A stretch of DNA of 41,831 nt from Rhodothermales bacterium (GCA_026984335.1 JALSSK010000381.1:1-41831), one strand, 5' to 3'. Numbered from the stretch's first letter, positions 23,796-32,457 are shown. The notes: generated by a model from the sequence alone, not told the origin. Translations and numbers: made by a program.

Positions 23796-26696
23796 ATGAA
23801 GGCATCTCTGTCGCCGGAGCGGTGGGAACGGGTGCAGCGCCTCTTCCATGAGGTCGTTGACCTGGATCCGGAGGCGCGCGCGGCCCGGCTCGCCGAGGCT
23901 TCCGGTGAGGACTCGGCCCTTCGGGAAGAGGTGGAGCAGTTGCTGGAGGCGTACGTGCACGCGAGCGCTTTCCTCCGTGATCTCCGTCCGTTGCCGTCGT
24001 TGCCGCCGCAGGCCCCGGAGGCGTCCGGCTCGGGGCTGCGGACGGGTCATCGCATCGCCCGGTACGAGGTGCGCGAGCGGCTCGGAGGCGGCGGCATGGG
24101 CGAGGTCTATCGCGCCTATGACACGAAGCTCGGGCGCACCGTCGCGCTCAAGTTTCTGACCTCGTACATGAGCGGCGATGCGCAGGCCAAGGCGCGTTTC
24201 CTGCACGAGGCGCATGCCGCCGCCGTGCTCGACCACCCCAACGTCGGCGCCATCCACGAGGTCGGTGAGGCGGACGGGCATCTGTACATCGCGATGACCC
24301 TCTACGAAGGGGAAACCCTTCGGGAGAAGATCGCGCGCGGGCCGTTGCCGCTCGACGAAGCGCTCGATTATGCCGTGCAGATCGCGCGCGGGCTGGCCGA
24401 GGCGCACGCGCACGGCATCGTGCACCGGGACGTCAAGCCGGCGAACATCATCGTGCGCGCCCCGGGCCCCACCGAAGCGGACGGCCTCGTGAAGATTGTC
24501 GACTTCGGGCTGGCCAAGGTGCAAGACGTCGCGCTGACGCGGACCGGCACGACGATGGGGACCGTCGCCTACATGAGCCCCGAACAGGCGCGCGGCGAGG
24601 TGGTCGATCACCGCACCGACATCTGGGCGCTCGGGGTGGTGCTCTACGAAATGTTTACGGGCGAGCGCCCGTTCAAGGGCGCGTACGATCAGGCGGTCAT
24701 CTATGCGATTCTGAACGAGGACCCGCCTCCCATGCGTTCGGTGAACCCGGCCTTGCCGGAGGAACTGGAGCACCTCGTGATGATGTGTCTGGAGAAGGAT
24801 CGCGCGCACCGGTACACGGCCCTCGTCGATGTGCTGGCAGACCTGAGCGTGCTTCGGCAGGGCGCTTCGGAAGGGGATCGGAGCGCCTGGCCTTCGATAG
24901 GCGAGCGGCGTTCGGGCCTGCGCAGCGGCTCCCCGACGGCGATGCCGGCGACGCGCTCGGGACGGCGGCTGCGGGGGGGGATCGGCGCGGCCGTGCTTCT
25001 GGCGGCGCTGGCGCTGGCGACGCCGTGGCTCCGGCGGGCGATCCCGGGACTCGGCGGCCCGGCCATGCCCGCGCAGCGCTTCCTGGCCGTGCTCCCGTTC
25101 GACAACGTCGGCGGCGATCCGTCCAACCAGGCCTTTATCGACGGGCTCGTCTATACCGTGACGAGCAAGCTCACCGAACTGGAGCAGTTTCAGGAGGCGC
25201 TCTCGGTCGTCCCCGCCCGCGACGTGCTGCAGGCAGGGATGCTGGGCACCGCGGCCGCCTCGGAGCGCTTCGGCGTCAACCTCGTCGTCTCCGGCAGCGT
25301 CCAACGCTCGGAGCGCGGCGTGCGCATCACCCTCCAACTGGTCGACCCGAAGGCGGAACGGGTGCTGGCGAGTCGCCAACTCGACACGCCCCTGATGGAC
25401 ATCGCGGACCTCCAGGACGGCGTCGTGGTGACGCTGGCGGGTCTGCTGGAGGTAGAGCTGAAGCCCGCCGCCGAGAGGGCGTTGATGGCCGGGCGGACCG
25501 CCTTTCCCGTGGCCTATGATTTTTACACACAGGCTCTCGGTTACCTGCAGCACTTCGAAGACGAGAGCAACCTCGACGCGGCCATCAGCCTGTTCGATCT
25601 GGCCGTCAGGGAGGACTCGGCCTATGCTCTGGCGTATGCCGGACTCGGGGAAGCCTTCCTTCGCAAATATCAGACGAAGAACGACCCCCCTCTGGTGGCG
25701 CTCGCCGTCCGGAACGGCGAACGAGCCGTGGCCCTCGACGATGAACTCGCGCCGGTCCACATCACGCTCGGCATGATTTATTATGAGACGGGGCGCTATG
25801 AGAAGGCGGAACTGGCGTATCTTCGGGCGCTCGCGCTGGAGCCGAACAACGCTGCGGCCTATCACGAACTCGGACAGGTATACGCCCGGCAGGACAAACG
25901 GGACAAGGCCGAGGAGAGCTATCGGAGGGCGATAGCCCTGAAGCCCTCATACTGGCTCTATCACAATTCGCTGGGGCAGTTCTATCATCGCATGGGGCGC
26001 CATGCGGAGGCCATCCCCCGCTTCGAGGAGGTTATCGCGCTTCAGCCGGACAACCCGTGGGGCTACAACAACGTGGGGGTGCAATACAACCGCCTGGGGC
26101 GGCTGGACGAGGCCATCGCGTGGTACGAGCAGGCAACGCGGGTCAATCCGAAGGCTGCGCGCGCCACGAGCGTCGCCTACCTCAATCTGGCGGGCGTCTA
26201 TTATTCGCAGGATCGCTTCGCCGAGGCGGCGCGCACCTACGAGCGCGCCGTCGCCTTGCGGGAGACCGATTATGCCGCGTGGCGCGATCTGGGCGACGCC
26301 GCATACTGGTCCGGAGACGCCGAGGCGGCCCGCCGGGCCTGGCGGCGCGCGGCAACGCTGGCTCTCGGACGGCTGGAAGTCAACGCGCACGATGCCGAGA
26401 CGCTCGGCTTCCTCGCCGCCGATTATGCGCGTCTCGGCGCGCGGGACTCCGCCCACGCCGTCATCGGCCGCCTGCTCGCCGTGCAGGAGCTTCCCGCAGA
26501 AACGCTGCTCTCCATCGGGAAAGCCTACGAAATCATGGGCGAGCGCGCCCGTGCGTGGCCGTACATCGAAGCGGCGCTCCGCGAAGGCTACAGCCCGGCG
26601 GTGCTGGCCTTCTCTGCCTGGCTCGACGACCTTCGGCAGACCCCACGATACCAGCGGCTGGCGGAGAAGCATGCCTCCTCCCCCGGTCGGGAATAG
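23796..26696 (+). CDS. Transmembrane Ser/Thr protein kinase with TolB-like and TPR domains
   Basis: A 966-residue Hanks-type kinase. Residues 1-60 are an N-terminal helical segment (WERVQRLFHEVVDLDPEARA) often found before kinases of this type. The kinase domain covers about 90-350: P-loop LGGGGMGEVY (96-105), VALKF (Lys119), HRDVKPAN (Asp212), DFGLA (Asp237) and SPEQARGE. All catalytic residues are present. A membrane helix lies at about 395-412. A TolB/FlgO-like domain follows (about 426-545; FLAVLPFDNVGGDPSNQAFIDGL, VVSGSVQRSERGVRITLQLVD), then about ten TPR units (555-955). The kinase should face the cytoplasm and the TPR array the periplasm, acting as sensor or scaffold. It leads a same-strand cluster with a lipoprotein and two caspase-like proteins. 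The target is unknown. Confidence 0.93.
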   Translation: MKASLSPERWERVQRLFHEVVDLDPEARAARLAEASGEDSALREEVEQLLEAYVHASAFLRDLRPLPSLPPQAPEASGSGLRTGHRIARYEVRERLGGGGMGEVYRAYDTKLGRTVALKFLTSYMSGDAQAKARFLHEAHAAAVLDHPNVGAIHEVGEADGHLYIAMTLYEGETLREKIARGPLPLDEALDYAVQIARGLAEAHAHGIVHRDVKPANIIVRAPGPTEADGLVKIVDFGLAKVQDVALTRTGTTMGTVAYMSPEQARGEVVDHRTDIWALGVVLYEMFTGERPFKGAYDQAVIYAILNEDPPPMRSVNPALPEELEHLVMMCLEKDRAHRYTALVDVLADLSVLRQGASEGDRSAWPSIGERRSGLRSGSPTAMPATRSGRRLRGGIGAAVLLAALALATPWLRRAIPGLGGPAMPAQRFLAVLPFDNVGGDPSNQAFIDGLVYTVTSKLTELEQFQEALSVVPARDVLQAGMLGTAAASERFGVNLVVSGSVQRSERGVRITLQLVDPKAERVLASRQLDTPLMDIADLQDGVVVTLAGLLEVELKPAAERALMAGRTAFPVAYDFYTQALGYLQHFEDESNLDAAISLFDLAVREDSAYALAYAGLGEAFLRKYQTKNDPPLVALAVRNGERAVALDDELAPVHITLGMIYYETGRYEKAELAYLRALALEPNNAAAYHELGQVYARQDKRDKAEESYRRAIALKPSYWLYHNSLGQFYHRMGRHAEAIPRFEEVIALQPDNPWGYNNVGVQYNRLGRLDEAIAWYEQATRVNPKAARATSVAYLNLAGVYYSQDRFAEAARTYERAVALRETDYAAWRDLGDAAYWSGDAEAARRAWRRAATLALGRLEVNAHDAETLGFLAADYARLGARDSAHAVIGRLLAVQELPAETLLSIGKAYEIMGERARAWPYIEAALREGYSPAVLAFSAWLDDLRQTPRYQRLAEKHASSPGRE

Positions 26697-26800
26697 ACGT
26701 CACCCGCAATACGGTCGCCATCCCTCACCCTCCATTTACCTTCTCGAACCTCGGGCCGCATCGCCGCACACGGCGGAGGCCCGGCAGACCGGAACGCATC

Positions 26801-27253
26801 ATGATCCTGTTTCAAAGAAGATCCCTCCTCCTGCTGTTCTCACTCGTGCTCGTGGCGGCCTGCGCCCGGAGCGGCGAGCCCGACACGGCGGCTTCCCGGA
26901 CGGCTCCTTCGCCCGAACTCCAGACGGCGGAGGACCCCTCGGCAAGCGCCTCAGAGGGGCCGGTCGTCGTCACCATTGCCGCCGACGGCTCCTTCTCGCC
27001 GGACCCCATCTCCCCCGACCCCGGACAGGTGGTCACTTTTCAGGCCGACGGGCAGGACGTGGTGCTCTGTGTGGACCCGGCATCGGTCTTCGGCGGGGAA
27101 CGCTTTGAAATCCCGAACGGCGGCGCGGTGGACCTGACGGTGCAGCCGAGCGCGGTGCACGTCTCGTTCGCGTACGTCGCTATCATGGGCGACCTGGCTT
27201 CGGAGTGCCGGGGCGCGCGCGGCGGCGAGGGCAGCGGCACCACCGGCCCGTGA
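26801..27253 (+). CDS. Small lipoprotein, possibly cupredoxin-like fold
   Basis: A 150-residue predicted lipoprotein. The signal peptide MILFQRRSLLLLFSLVLVAAC ends in a lipobox with the acylated cysteine at 21. A Ser/Pro/Ala/Glu-rich linker follows to about 55. The remaining about 90 residues (VVTIAADGSFSPDPISPDPGQVVTF onward) are beta-rich and reminiscent of plastocyanin-like start strands, but a copper site is not evident. It has one Cys pair (in VLCVD and SECRG) that could form a disulphide. It lies 104 bp after the kinase gene on the same strand and is followed by a terminator. No family assigned. Confidence 0.75.
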   Translation: MILFQRRSLLLLFSLVLVAACARSGEPDTAASRTAPSPELQTAEDPSASASEGPVVVTIAADGSFSPDPISPDPGQVVTFQADGQDVVLCVDPASVFGGERFEIPNGGAVDLTVQPSAVHVSFAYVAIMGDLASECRGARGGEGSGTTGP

Positions 27254-27267
27254 GCGGGAAAAGAACC

Positions 27268-27316
27268 GGAGATCACGGAGTGGTCCTTTGCGGGCCGCTC
27301 CGTCGTTTCTCCTTTT
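27268..27316 (+). terminator. Probable intrinsic terminator after the lipoprotein gene
   Basis: A long interrupted stem pairs GGAGA / TCTCC, ACGGAG / CTCCGT and GGTCC / GGGCC around a TTTGC loop, and is followed by TTTT. It separates the kinase-lipoprotein pair from the caspase genes. Confidence 0.6.
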
Positions 27317-27396
27317 ATGGGGAAGGCATCGGGGCTTGGGCGGGCTGCCTGTCCGTGCTTCGGAGAACTGACGCGCAATAAATTGTGGGGTATGCC

Positions 27397-29397
27397 ATGA
27401 AGAGCCGGATCTATGGCCTATGCCGCGCCGTGGTCGTGTGTGGGATGGGGGCGGGCGTGCTCGCCTGCGGCGGAAGTGAAGGAACGCCCGCCGGCGAATC
27501 CGTCGGGGGATCCTCGTTCGTGGCGGCGACGGTGAGCGCGCGCCCGACGGCGGGTCCATCGGGAACCGCTCCTACGGAGTGGGCCTTGCTCGTGGGCATC
27601 AACACGTATCCCAACCTCACCAGATTTTCTCAACTAGAAGGGGCCGTCAACGACGTGGAGCGAATGCGGGCTTTGCTCACCACGCGGTTCAGTTTTCCGC
27701 CGGAGCACGTGACGGTGCTCCTCAACGAGGCGGCCACGCGCGCGCGCATCCTGGCTGAGCTCGACCGGCTGGCGAGCGTCGCGCAGCCGGGCGACATCGT
27801 CGTGTTCCATTACAGCGGCCACGGCTCCCGCCTCGACGATCAGAACGGGGATGAACTCGACGGCATCGACGAGACCATCGTGCCGGTGGACAGCGACCGC
27901 GCCGGCGCGCGCGACATCCGCGACGACGAGATCAACGAGCGCCTGGGCAAACTTCCGCCGGGCGCGTTCGTGACGCTCATCCTCGACAGCTGCTATTCCG
28001 GCACGGCCTCCCGCGACCTCGAAGGCGGTCGTTCCCGCCGCGTCGTGCGCGACAGCCTGCTCCACCCGACGCCGCCGAGCAGAACGCGGGGGACACCCGC
28101 CGCCGACGGCCTCGCCGCGCCCGGCATGAACTACGTCCTCCTCTCCGGCGCGCGCGCCGATCAGCAGTCGAAGGAGTTCAAAAAAGACGGGAGGGCCTTC
28201 GGGGCGATGACCTATTTTCTCACCGAAACGCTCAACGAAGCCGACTCCTCGATGACCTACACCGATCTGCGCGACGTCGTGCAGGGACGTGTGAACACGG
28301 TCTTTGCCAACCAGCAGCCCCAGCTCGAAGGCTCCTCGTCCGATCATTACGTTTTCAGCCGTGAGGCGCGACTGGCCGAGCCGTACGTGCGGGCCGCTCC
28401 GGGCGAGGGCGGGCGCGTCCTGCTGAAGGCGGGGCAGGTCCATGGCATGACGGCGGGCTCCGTCTTCGAGGTCTACGCGCCGGGCGTGAAGCGCTTCTCG
28501 GAGCCGAACCGCGCGCTGGCGCGGGTGCGGGTGACGCACGTGGCGCCGTTTACGTCGGAGGCCGAGGTGCTCTCGGGCGGGCCGACGCCGGAGGCGGCGC
28601 GGGCGGTCGAACGGGCGCACGTCTATCCCGATCTCCGGATGAAACTCCGGTACGAAGGCCTCGCCGCCTCGCCGCTCCTGAAGGCGCTCAAGGACTCGCT
28701 CGACGGCTTGAGCCACATCGAAGCCGTGCCGGAAGGCAGTGAGGATTTCGACCTGCGCCTGTATGAGCGCGACGGAAACGTGCATCTCCGGCAGAACGAG
28801 ATCGTCTTTTCCGAACCGGTCCCGGTCGAGGAGCCGGAGGCCCTGGAACATCTGGTGAAACAGGTGGGGCAGTGGGCGAAATGGTTCAACGTGCTTGCCC
28901 TCGACGATGCCGCGCCGGAGGAGCAGATCGTGCTCCACTTGCGCATCGAGAATCCCGACGGCAACGAGGGGCGGCCCCGGAACGAGGCCGTCGAGGGCGC
29001 CGACCTGTGGTATGCGTTCGAGAACCGCTCCGACGAGGACCTCTTCATCACCGGGATCGCGCTTTTCTCGACGGGCGCCATACAGCCGTTCTATCCGTGG
29101 CCGCCGGGCGCGGGCGAGCGGCTCAAGGCCGGAACGAGAAGCCGGGAGATCCGCATCCCGAACCTCCGGATCCCGGGCCGGACGCGCCCCTACACGAAGG
29201 ACATCATCAAGGTCTTCGCGACCACCACCCCCATCGACCTGAGCAGCCTGATGCAGGGCGGCATCCGGGGCGGCGCGAACGACCCGCTCGGGCAATTGAT
29301 GCTGCAGGCCACCCAGGGCGCCACCCGCGACTTCACGCCGCAGGAGGCGGGCGCGTGGTACACCACCCGGCAGGCGTACGTCGTCCACCGAAAATGA
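27397..29397 (+). CDS. Caspase-family (metacaspase-like, C14) lipoprotein peptidase
   Basis: A 666-residue predicted lipoprotein with lipobox VLAC (acylated Cys24). The p20-like caspase domain spans about 60-335: ALLVGINTYPNL, LEGAVNDVERMRALL, the catalytic histidine in HYSGHG (His142) and the catalytic cysteine in DSCYSG (Cys199). Acidic residues between them (DDQNGDELDGIDET) resemble the acidic loop of prokaryotic metacaspases, which cleave after Arg/Lys and often need calcium. The 330-residue C-terminal part contains a DUF4384-like stretch (LWYAFENRSDEDLFITGIALFSTGAIQPFYPWP region). Both dyad residues are intact. ATG 27397 is preferred over GTG 27385. The downstream gene encodes a second caspase-like protein; its longest frame starts in an ATGA overlap at this stop. 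Confidence 0.9.
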   Translation: MKSRIYGLCRAVVVCGMGAGVLACGGSEGTPAGESVGGSSFVAATVSARPTAGPSGTAPTEWALLVGINTYPNLTRFSQLEGAVNDVERMRALLTTRFSFPPEHVTVLLNEAATRARILAELDRLASVAQPGDIVVFHYSGHGSRLDDQNGDELDGIDETIVPVDSDRAGARDIRDDEINERLGKLPPGAFVTLILDSCYSGTASRDLEGGRSRRVVRDSLLHPTPPSRTRGTPAADGLAAPGMNYVLLSGARADQQSKEFKKDGRAFGAMTYFLTETLNEADSSMTYTDLRDVVQGRVNTVFANQQPQLEGSSSDHYVFSREARLAEPYVRAAPGEGGRVLLKAGQVHGMTAGSVFEVYAPGVKRFSEPNRALARVRVTHVAPFTSEAEVLSGGPTPEAARAVERAHVYPDLRMKLRYEGLAASPLLKALKDSLDGLSHIEAVPEGSEDFDLRLYERDGNVHLRQNEIVFSEPVPVEEPEALEHLVKQVGQWAKWFNVLALDDAAPEEQIVLHLRIENPDGNEGRPRNEAVEGADLWYAFENRSDEDLFITGIALFSTGAIQPFYPWPPGAGERLKAGTRSREIRIPNLRIPGRTRPYTKDIIKVFATTTPIDLSSLMQGGIRGGANDPLGQLMLQATQGATRDFTPQEAGAWYTTRQAYVVHRK

Positions 29398-29480
29398 GCG
29401 GGACAAGCCGGCCTGCCGGAACCGGTCGATACACGTACGAAAGGATCGCGTCGTCATTCATCAAAGCAACGGTACGAGCC

Positions 29481-31190
29481 ATGTTCTCTCCCTCGATTCG
29501 ACGACGCGCGGCGACCCGGGCGCTCGGCCTGTTCCTCGTGTGTGCGGCGCTGTGGGCCCCCTCCGTTTTCGCGCAGGTGCGCTCGATCTCCAGCGAGACC
29601 CCCGTCACGATCACCTTCTTAAACGCCACCGAGACCCCGGTGGAGGTCTACTGGATCGACTTCGAGGGGCAGGAGCAGCATTACGGCGCGCTCGAACCCG
29701 GGATCACCTGGGAGCAGGGCACCTATGAAACGCACGCCTGGCGCTTCAAGAAAGCCGGGCGCGTGCTCGGGGTCTATGTGGCAAACGCCAACGCTCGGCA
29801 ATATTACACCGTCTATGACGCCGGGCAAAAACCGCTCGGTCCCGCCGACTTTTCGCCCGACCGTGAGGAGCCGGGCCTCCAGGTCTTCAAAGACGGCTTT
29901 TCGCTTCCGTATCGCCCGATCACCGTCTGGAGCGCCGAGGAGGTCTACGATCTCAACAGCTCGAATACTTTTTTGCTCAGCTTCGACGCGCTTCTGGAGA
30001 CGGCGGGGCAGGAACTGATCCTCGCGTTCTCACACAACCGGGTTCCGTGGGGTGCGCCGGGGCCGGACGCGCTCACCATCCGCGTTTCGCCGAGCGACCA
30101 GGATTTCTGGTTCCGAACCGGCTTTTACGGGAATTGGCTCGACACGGAGCTTTATTACGAGCCGTCGGAGCAGATCGTGCGAACGGGGCAAACGCAACGG
30201 TATACCGTCGCCCTGACCGATGCCGCCGTCACGGTGGCGGTGGATGGGCGGGTGATGGTGCGCGCCTCGCTCGAAGGGGTCGCTTTCGAGCGCAAGGGGC
30301 ATGTGGGCTTCGTCGTCTTCGGAAACGACGAACTCGAACACACGCGGATCGCCTATCGGAACGTGTCCGTCAGTCGCCCTCCCACGCCGGCGCCGGCAGG
30401 CGGACTTGCGGGCGAGGCCGGCGCAAACCGGGACTTCGGCACGCCTGCGAACACGGAGACGCCCGAGGCTTCAGAGGCGGGCCGCTATTTTGCGCTCGTC
30501 ATCGCCGTCGAAAAGTATTCCGGAGCGACCATCGAGGACCTGACGTTTCCCGTGCAGGATGCCCAAAACGTCGTCCGGACGCTGACGGAGAACTATACCT
30601 TCGATCCGCAGAACGTGATGTTCCTCCGCGATCCCTCGAAGGCGGAGATCACCAATGCGCTGGATCGGCTGGTGGATCAGGTCAAGCCGGAGGACAACCT
30701 GCTGATCTTCTATGCCGGGCACGGGTACTGGGACGAACGGATGAAGCAGGGCTTCTGGCTGCCGGCGGACGCCGAAAGGGGCTTCCGGGCGAACTGGCTC
30801 TCGAACGGCACCATCCGCGATTACATCAACGGCATCCGGACCCGGCACACCCTGCTCATCTCCGATGCGTGCTTCAGCGGCGGGATCTTCAAAACGCGGC
30901 AAGCCTTCACCGGCGCCGACCGGGCCATCGAGGAGCTGTTCCGGATTCCCAGCCGCAAGGCGATGACGAGCGGAACGCTGAACGTGGTGCCGGACAAAAG
31001 CGTGTTCGTGCGCTATCTGATCAAGACCTTACGGGAGAACCGCGCGCCTTTCCTGACGGCGCGGCGCCTCTTCGACACCCTCCGCGAGCCGGTGATCAAC
31101 AACAGCCCGCTCTCTCAGGTCCCGCAGTTCGGCGTCGTGCACAACACGGGCGACGAGGGCGGCGAGTTCATCTTCGTGCACCGGCGGTAA
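29481..31190 (+). CDS. Exported VHL-beta-like / lectin-like / caspase-like fusion protein
   Basis: A 569-residue exported protein. A signal peptide covers 1-32 (cleavage after VFAQ). Residues 42-112 resemble the beta domain of pVHL: ITFLNATETPVEVYWIDFEG, then QHYGALEPG, GTYETHAWRF and GVYV. Trp58, Tyr68, Thr81, His85 and Trp87 align with human Trp88, Tyr98, Ser111, His115 and Trp117 of the hydroxyproline pocket. Residues about 130-298 look like a concanavalin/LamG-type sandwich. Residues 335-569 form a caspase domain with His414 (YAGHG) and Cys464 (DACFSG). The SP-consistent start is 29481; an in-frame ATG at 29394 overlaps the upstream stop (ATGA) and would add 29 residues. Substrate and partner unknown. 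The VHL call rests on my own alignment by eye. Confidence 0.85.
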   Translation: MFSPSIRRRAATRALGLFLVCAALWAPSVFAQVRSISSETPVTITFLNATETPVEVYWIDFEGQEQHYGALEPGITWEQGTYETHAWRFKKAGRVLGVYVANANARQYYTVYDAGQKPLGPADFSPDREEPGLQVFKDGFSLPYRPITVWSAEEVYDLNSSNTFLLSFDALLETAGQELILAFSHNRVPWGAPGPDALTIRVSPSDQDFWFRTGFYGNWLDTELYYEPSEQIVRTGQTQRYTVALTDAAVTVAVDGRVMVRASLEGVAFERKGHVGFVVFGNDELEHTRIAYRNVSVSRPPTPAPAGGLAGEAGANRDFGTPANTETPEASEAGRYFALVIAVEKYSGATIEDLTFPVQDAQNVVRTLTENYTFDPQNVMFLRDPSKAEITNALDRLVDQVKPEDNLLIFYAGHGYWDERMKQGFWLPADAERGFRANWLSNGTIRDYINGIRTRHTLLISDACFSGGIFKTRQAFTGADRAIEELFRIPSRKAMTSGTLNVVPDKSVFVRYLIKTLRENRAPFLTARRLFDTLREPVINNSPLSQVPQFGVVHNTGDEGGEFIFVHRR

Positions 31191-31205
31191 GCGGCGGTGC
31201 GGCGC

Positions 31206-32288
31206 TCACGCGAGCTTCTTCGTATAGCCTTCTTCGGCCATGCGTTGCATGCCTCCCGCCAGGTTGAAGACCTGCCGGAAGCCCATCTGCTGGGCAAGGC
31301 GTGCGGCCCGCGTCGAGCGTCCCCCGGAGCGGCATACGAACAGGTAGGCGGCTTCTCGGGGCAAAGACTCCAGGCGCGCGGGCAAGTCCTCGCCGATGGG
31401 ATGGCACAGCGCGTGGGGCAAGGGCGCATACTCCTGCGCGTGCTCTTCGGGGGTGCGCACGTCGATGATGGTGAAAGAATCGAGTTGATGGATCACGTCT
31501 CCCGGGGAAAGATCAACGACGTGAACGCCGGTGATGAGGCCGATGAGATCGGACGTAATGCGCCCCCCTTCCTCGCTGCGTCGGCGTACGGAACGGGTAA
31601 GCCGGGCCGTATCCTCGTGTTGCCCCATCGATGAAGTGACGAGGGTTTGAAGTTGAGAGGAGATGCCCTCGATTCCGTTCGACAATTCGTTGAAGGCAGA
31701 AGAAGCCGCCTGTGAGACTTCCTGGTTTTGGTTGAGGTGCTCCCGTGTTTCTTTGGCGATTTGCTGCATGGTCGTCAGCCCGTGCGCGACGCTCTCGCCG
31801 ATATCCAGAGCAGCCTGCCCGCTTTGCCGCGCCAGATCCGCCACCGCCTCGGCCACCACGCCGAAGGCGCGTCCCTCCAGACCCGCCCGCATGGCCTCAA
31901 TCGTGGCATTGATGGAGACGATGTTCGATTTCCGGGCAATGTCGTGGATGACGCCGGATTTCTCCCGGATCTCCTGCAAGATGGTCACGGCCTGATGCAG
32001 ACTGTCGTTGATCCCATGAAGGGTCTCGACCGACTCTGAGAGCCGGTGAATGTTTGCTGCGCCTTTCGCCGAAATGCTCAATGCTTGTTTCGTCAGCACA
32101 AAGGCATCTTTCAGCATCGAAAGATTTTCCGAAACGGTCTCGTTGAGCGCGCGAAGCTGGCGCGCCGTTTCGTCGAGCATCTCCGCCTGTGCGTGTGAGG
32201 AGGTGATCAGGGATTCGCGGATGCGCGTCAATAATTGATCGTGCGAAGCCCGGCGTGGGGCCTGCGCACGATCGGAAGCTAAACCATG
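31206..32288 (-). CDS. Soluble chemoreceptor-type signalling domain fused to rhodanese
   Basis: A 361-residue protein without membrane segments; the start codon is at about 32291. Residues 20-250 are a helical methyl-accepting-chemotaxis signalling domain. The hairpin tip region reads ARKSNIVSINATIEAMRAGLEGRAFGVVAEAVADLA, a variant of the receptor consensus. Residues 255-361 are a rhodanese domain with the active-site loop CRSGGRS (Cys320), so it could be a sulfurtransferase or persulfide sensor. No che genes are in the window. It is convergent with the VHL-caspase gene (15-bp gap). The combination is unusual and suggests sensing of a sulfur species by a cytoplasmic receptor (inference). Confidence 0.88.
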   Translation of the reverse strand, partial: HGLASDRAQAPRRASHDQLLTRIRESLITSSHAQAEMLDETARQLRALNETVSENLSMLKDAFVLTKQALSISAKGAANIHRLSESVETLHGINDSLHQAVTILQEIREKSGVIHDIARKSNIVSINATIEAMRAGLEGRAFGVVAEAVADLARQSGQAALDIGESVAHGLTTMQQIAKETREHLNQNQEVSQAASSAFNELSNGIEGISSQLQTLVTSSMGQHEDTARLTRSVRRRSEEGGRITSDLIGLITGVHVVDLSPGDVIHQLDSFTIIDVRTPEEHAQEYAPLPHALCHPIGEDLPARLESLPREAAYLFVCRSGGRSTRAARLAQQMGFRQVFNLAGGMQRMAEEGYTKKLA

Positions 32289-32310
32289 CATACGTCAGAA
32301 CTACAAAGGT

Positions 32311-32318
32311 CAAAATTA
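32311..32318 (-). promoter_or_regulatory. -7 promoter element of the MCP-rhodanese gene
   Basis: Read on the minus strand this is TAATTTTG, a perfect TAnnTTTG. A start about 6-8 nt downstream would leave only about 12-14 nt of leader before the ATG. No strong -33 TTG is visible at the expected distance. Confidence 0.45.
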
Positions 32319-32416
32319 TAATTTTTCGAGGCTTATCTGCATAGGATTAATCGACCGGGCTCCGGATGTCTTAACCGGCTTTTCAAAACTCGAGGCAGTG
32401 GGGGACGGGACGGGAT

Positions 32417-32453
32417 AAAAAAAGTCCTTGCAAAACGTCGTTTGCAAGGACTT
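32417..32453 (-). terminator. Rho-independent terminator after tRNA-Val
   Basis: A perfect 13-bp stem AAGTCCTTGCAAA / TTTGCAAGGACTT with a 6-nt loop is followed on the minus strand by a seven-T run. It lies just 3' of the tRNA. Confidence 0.93.
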
Positions 32454-32457
32454 CCCG

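Noticed and set aside
23197-23799. 200-codon plus-strand frame before the kinase
   Set aside because: It spans the divergent intergenic region and the end of the membrane-protein gene; composition is not protein-like, and the kinase has its own start.
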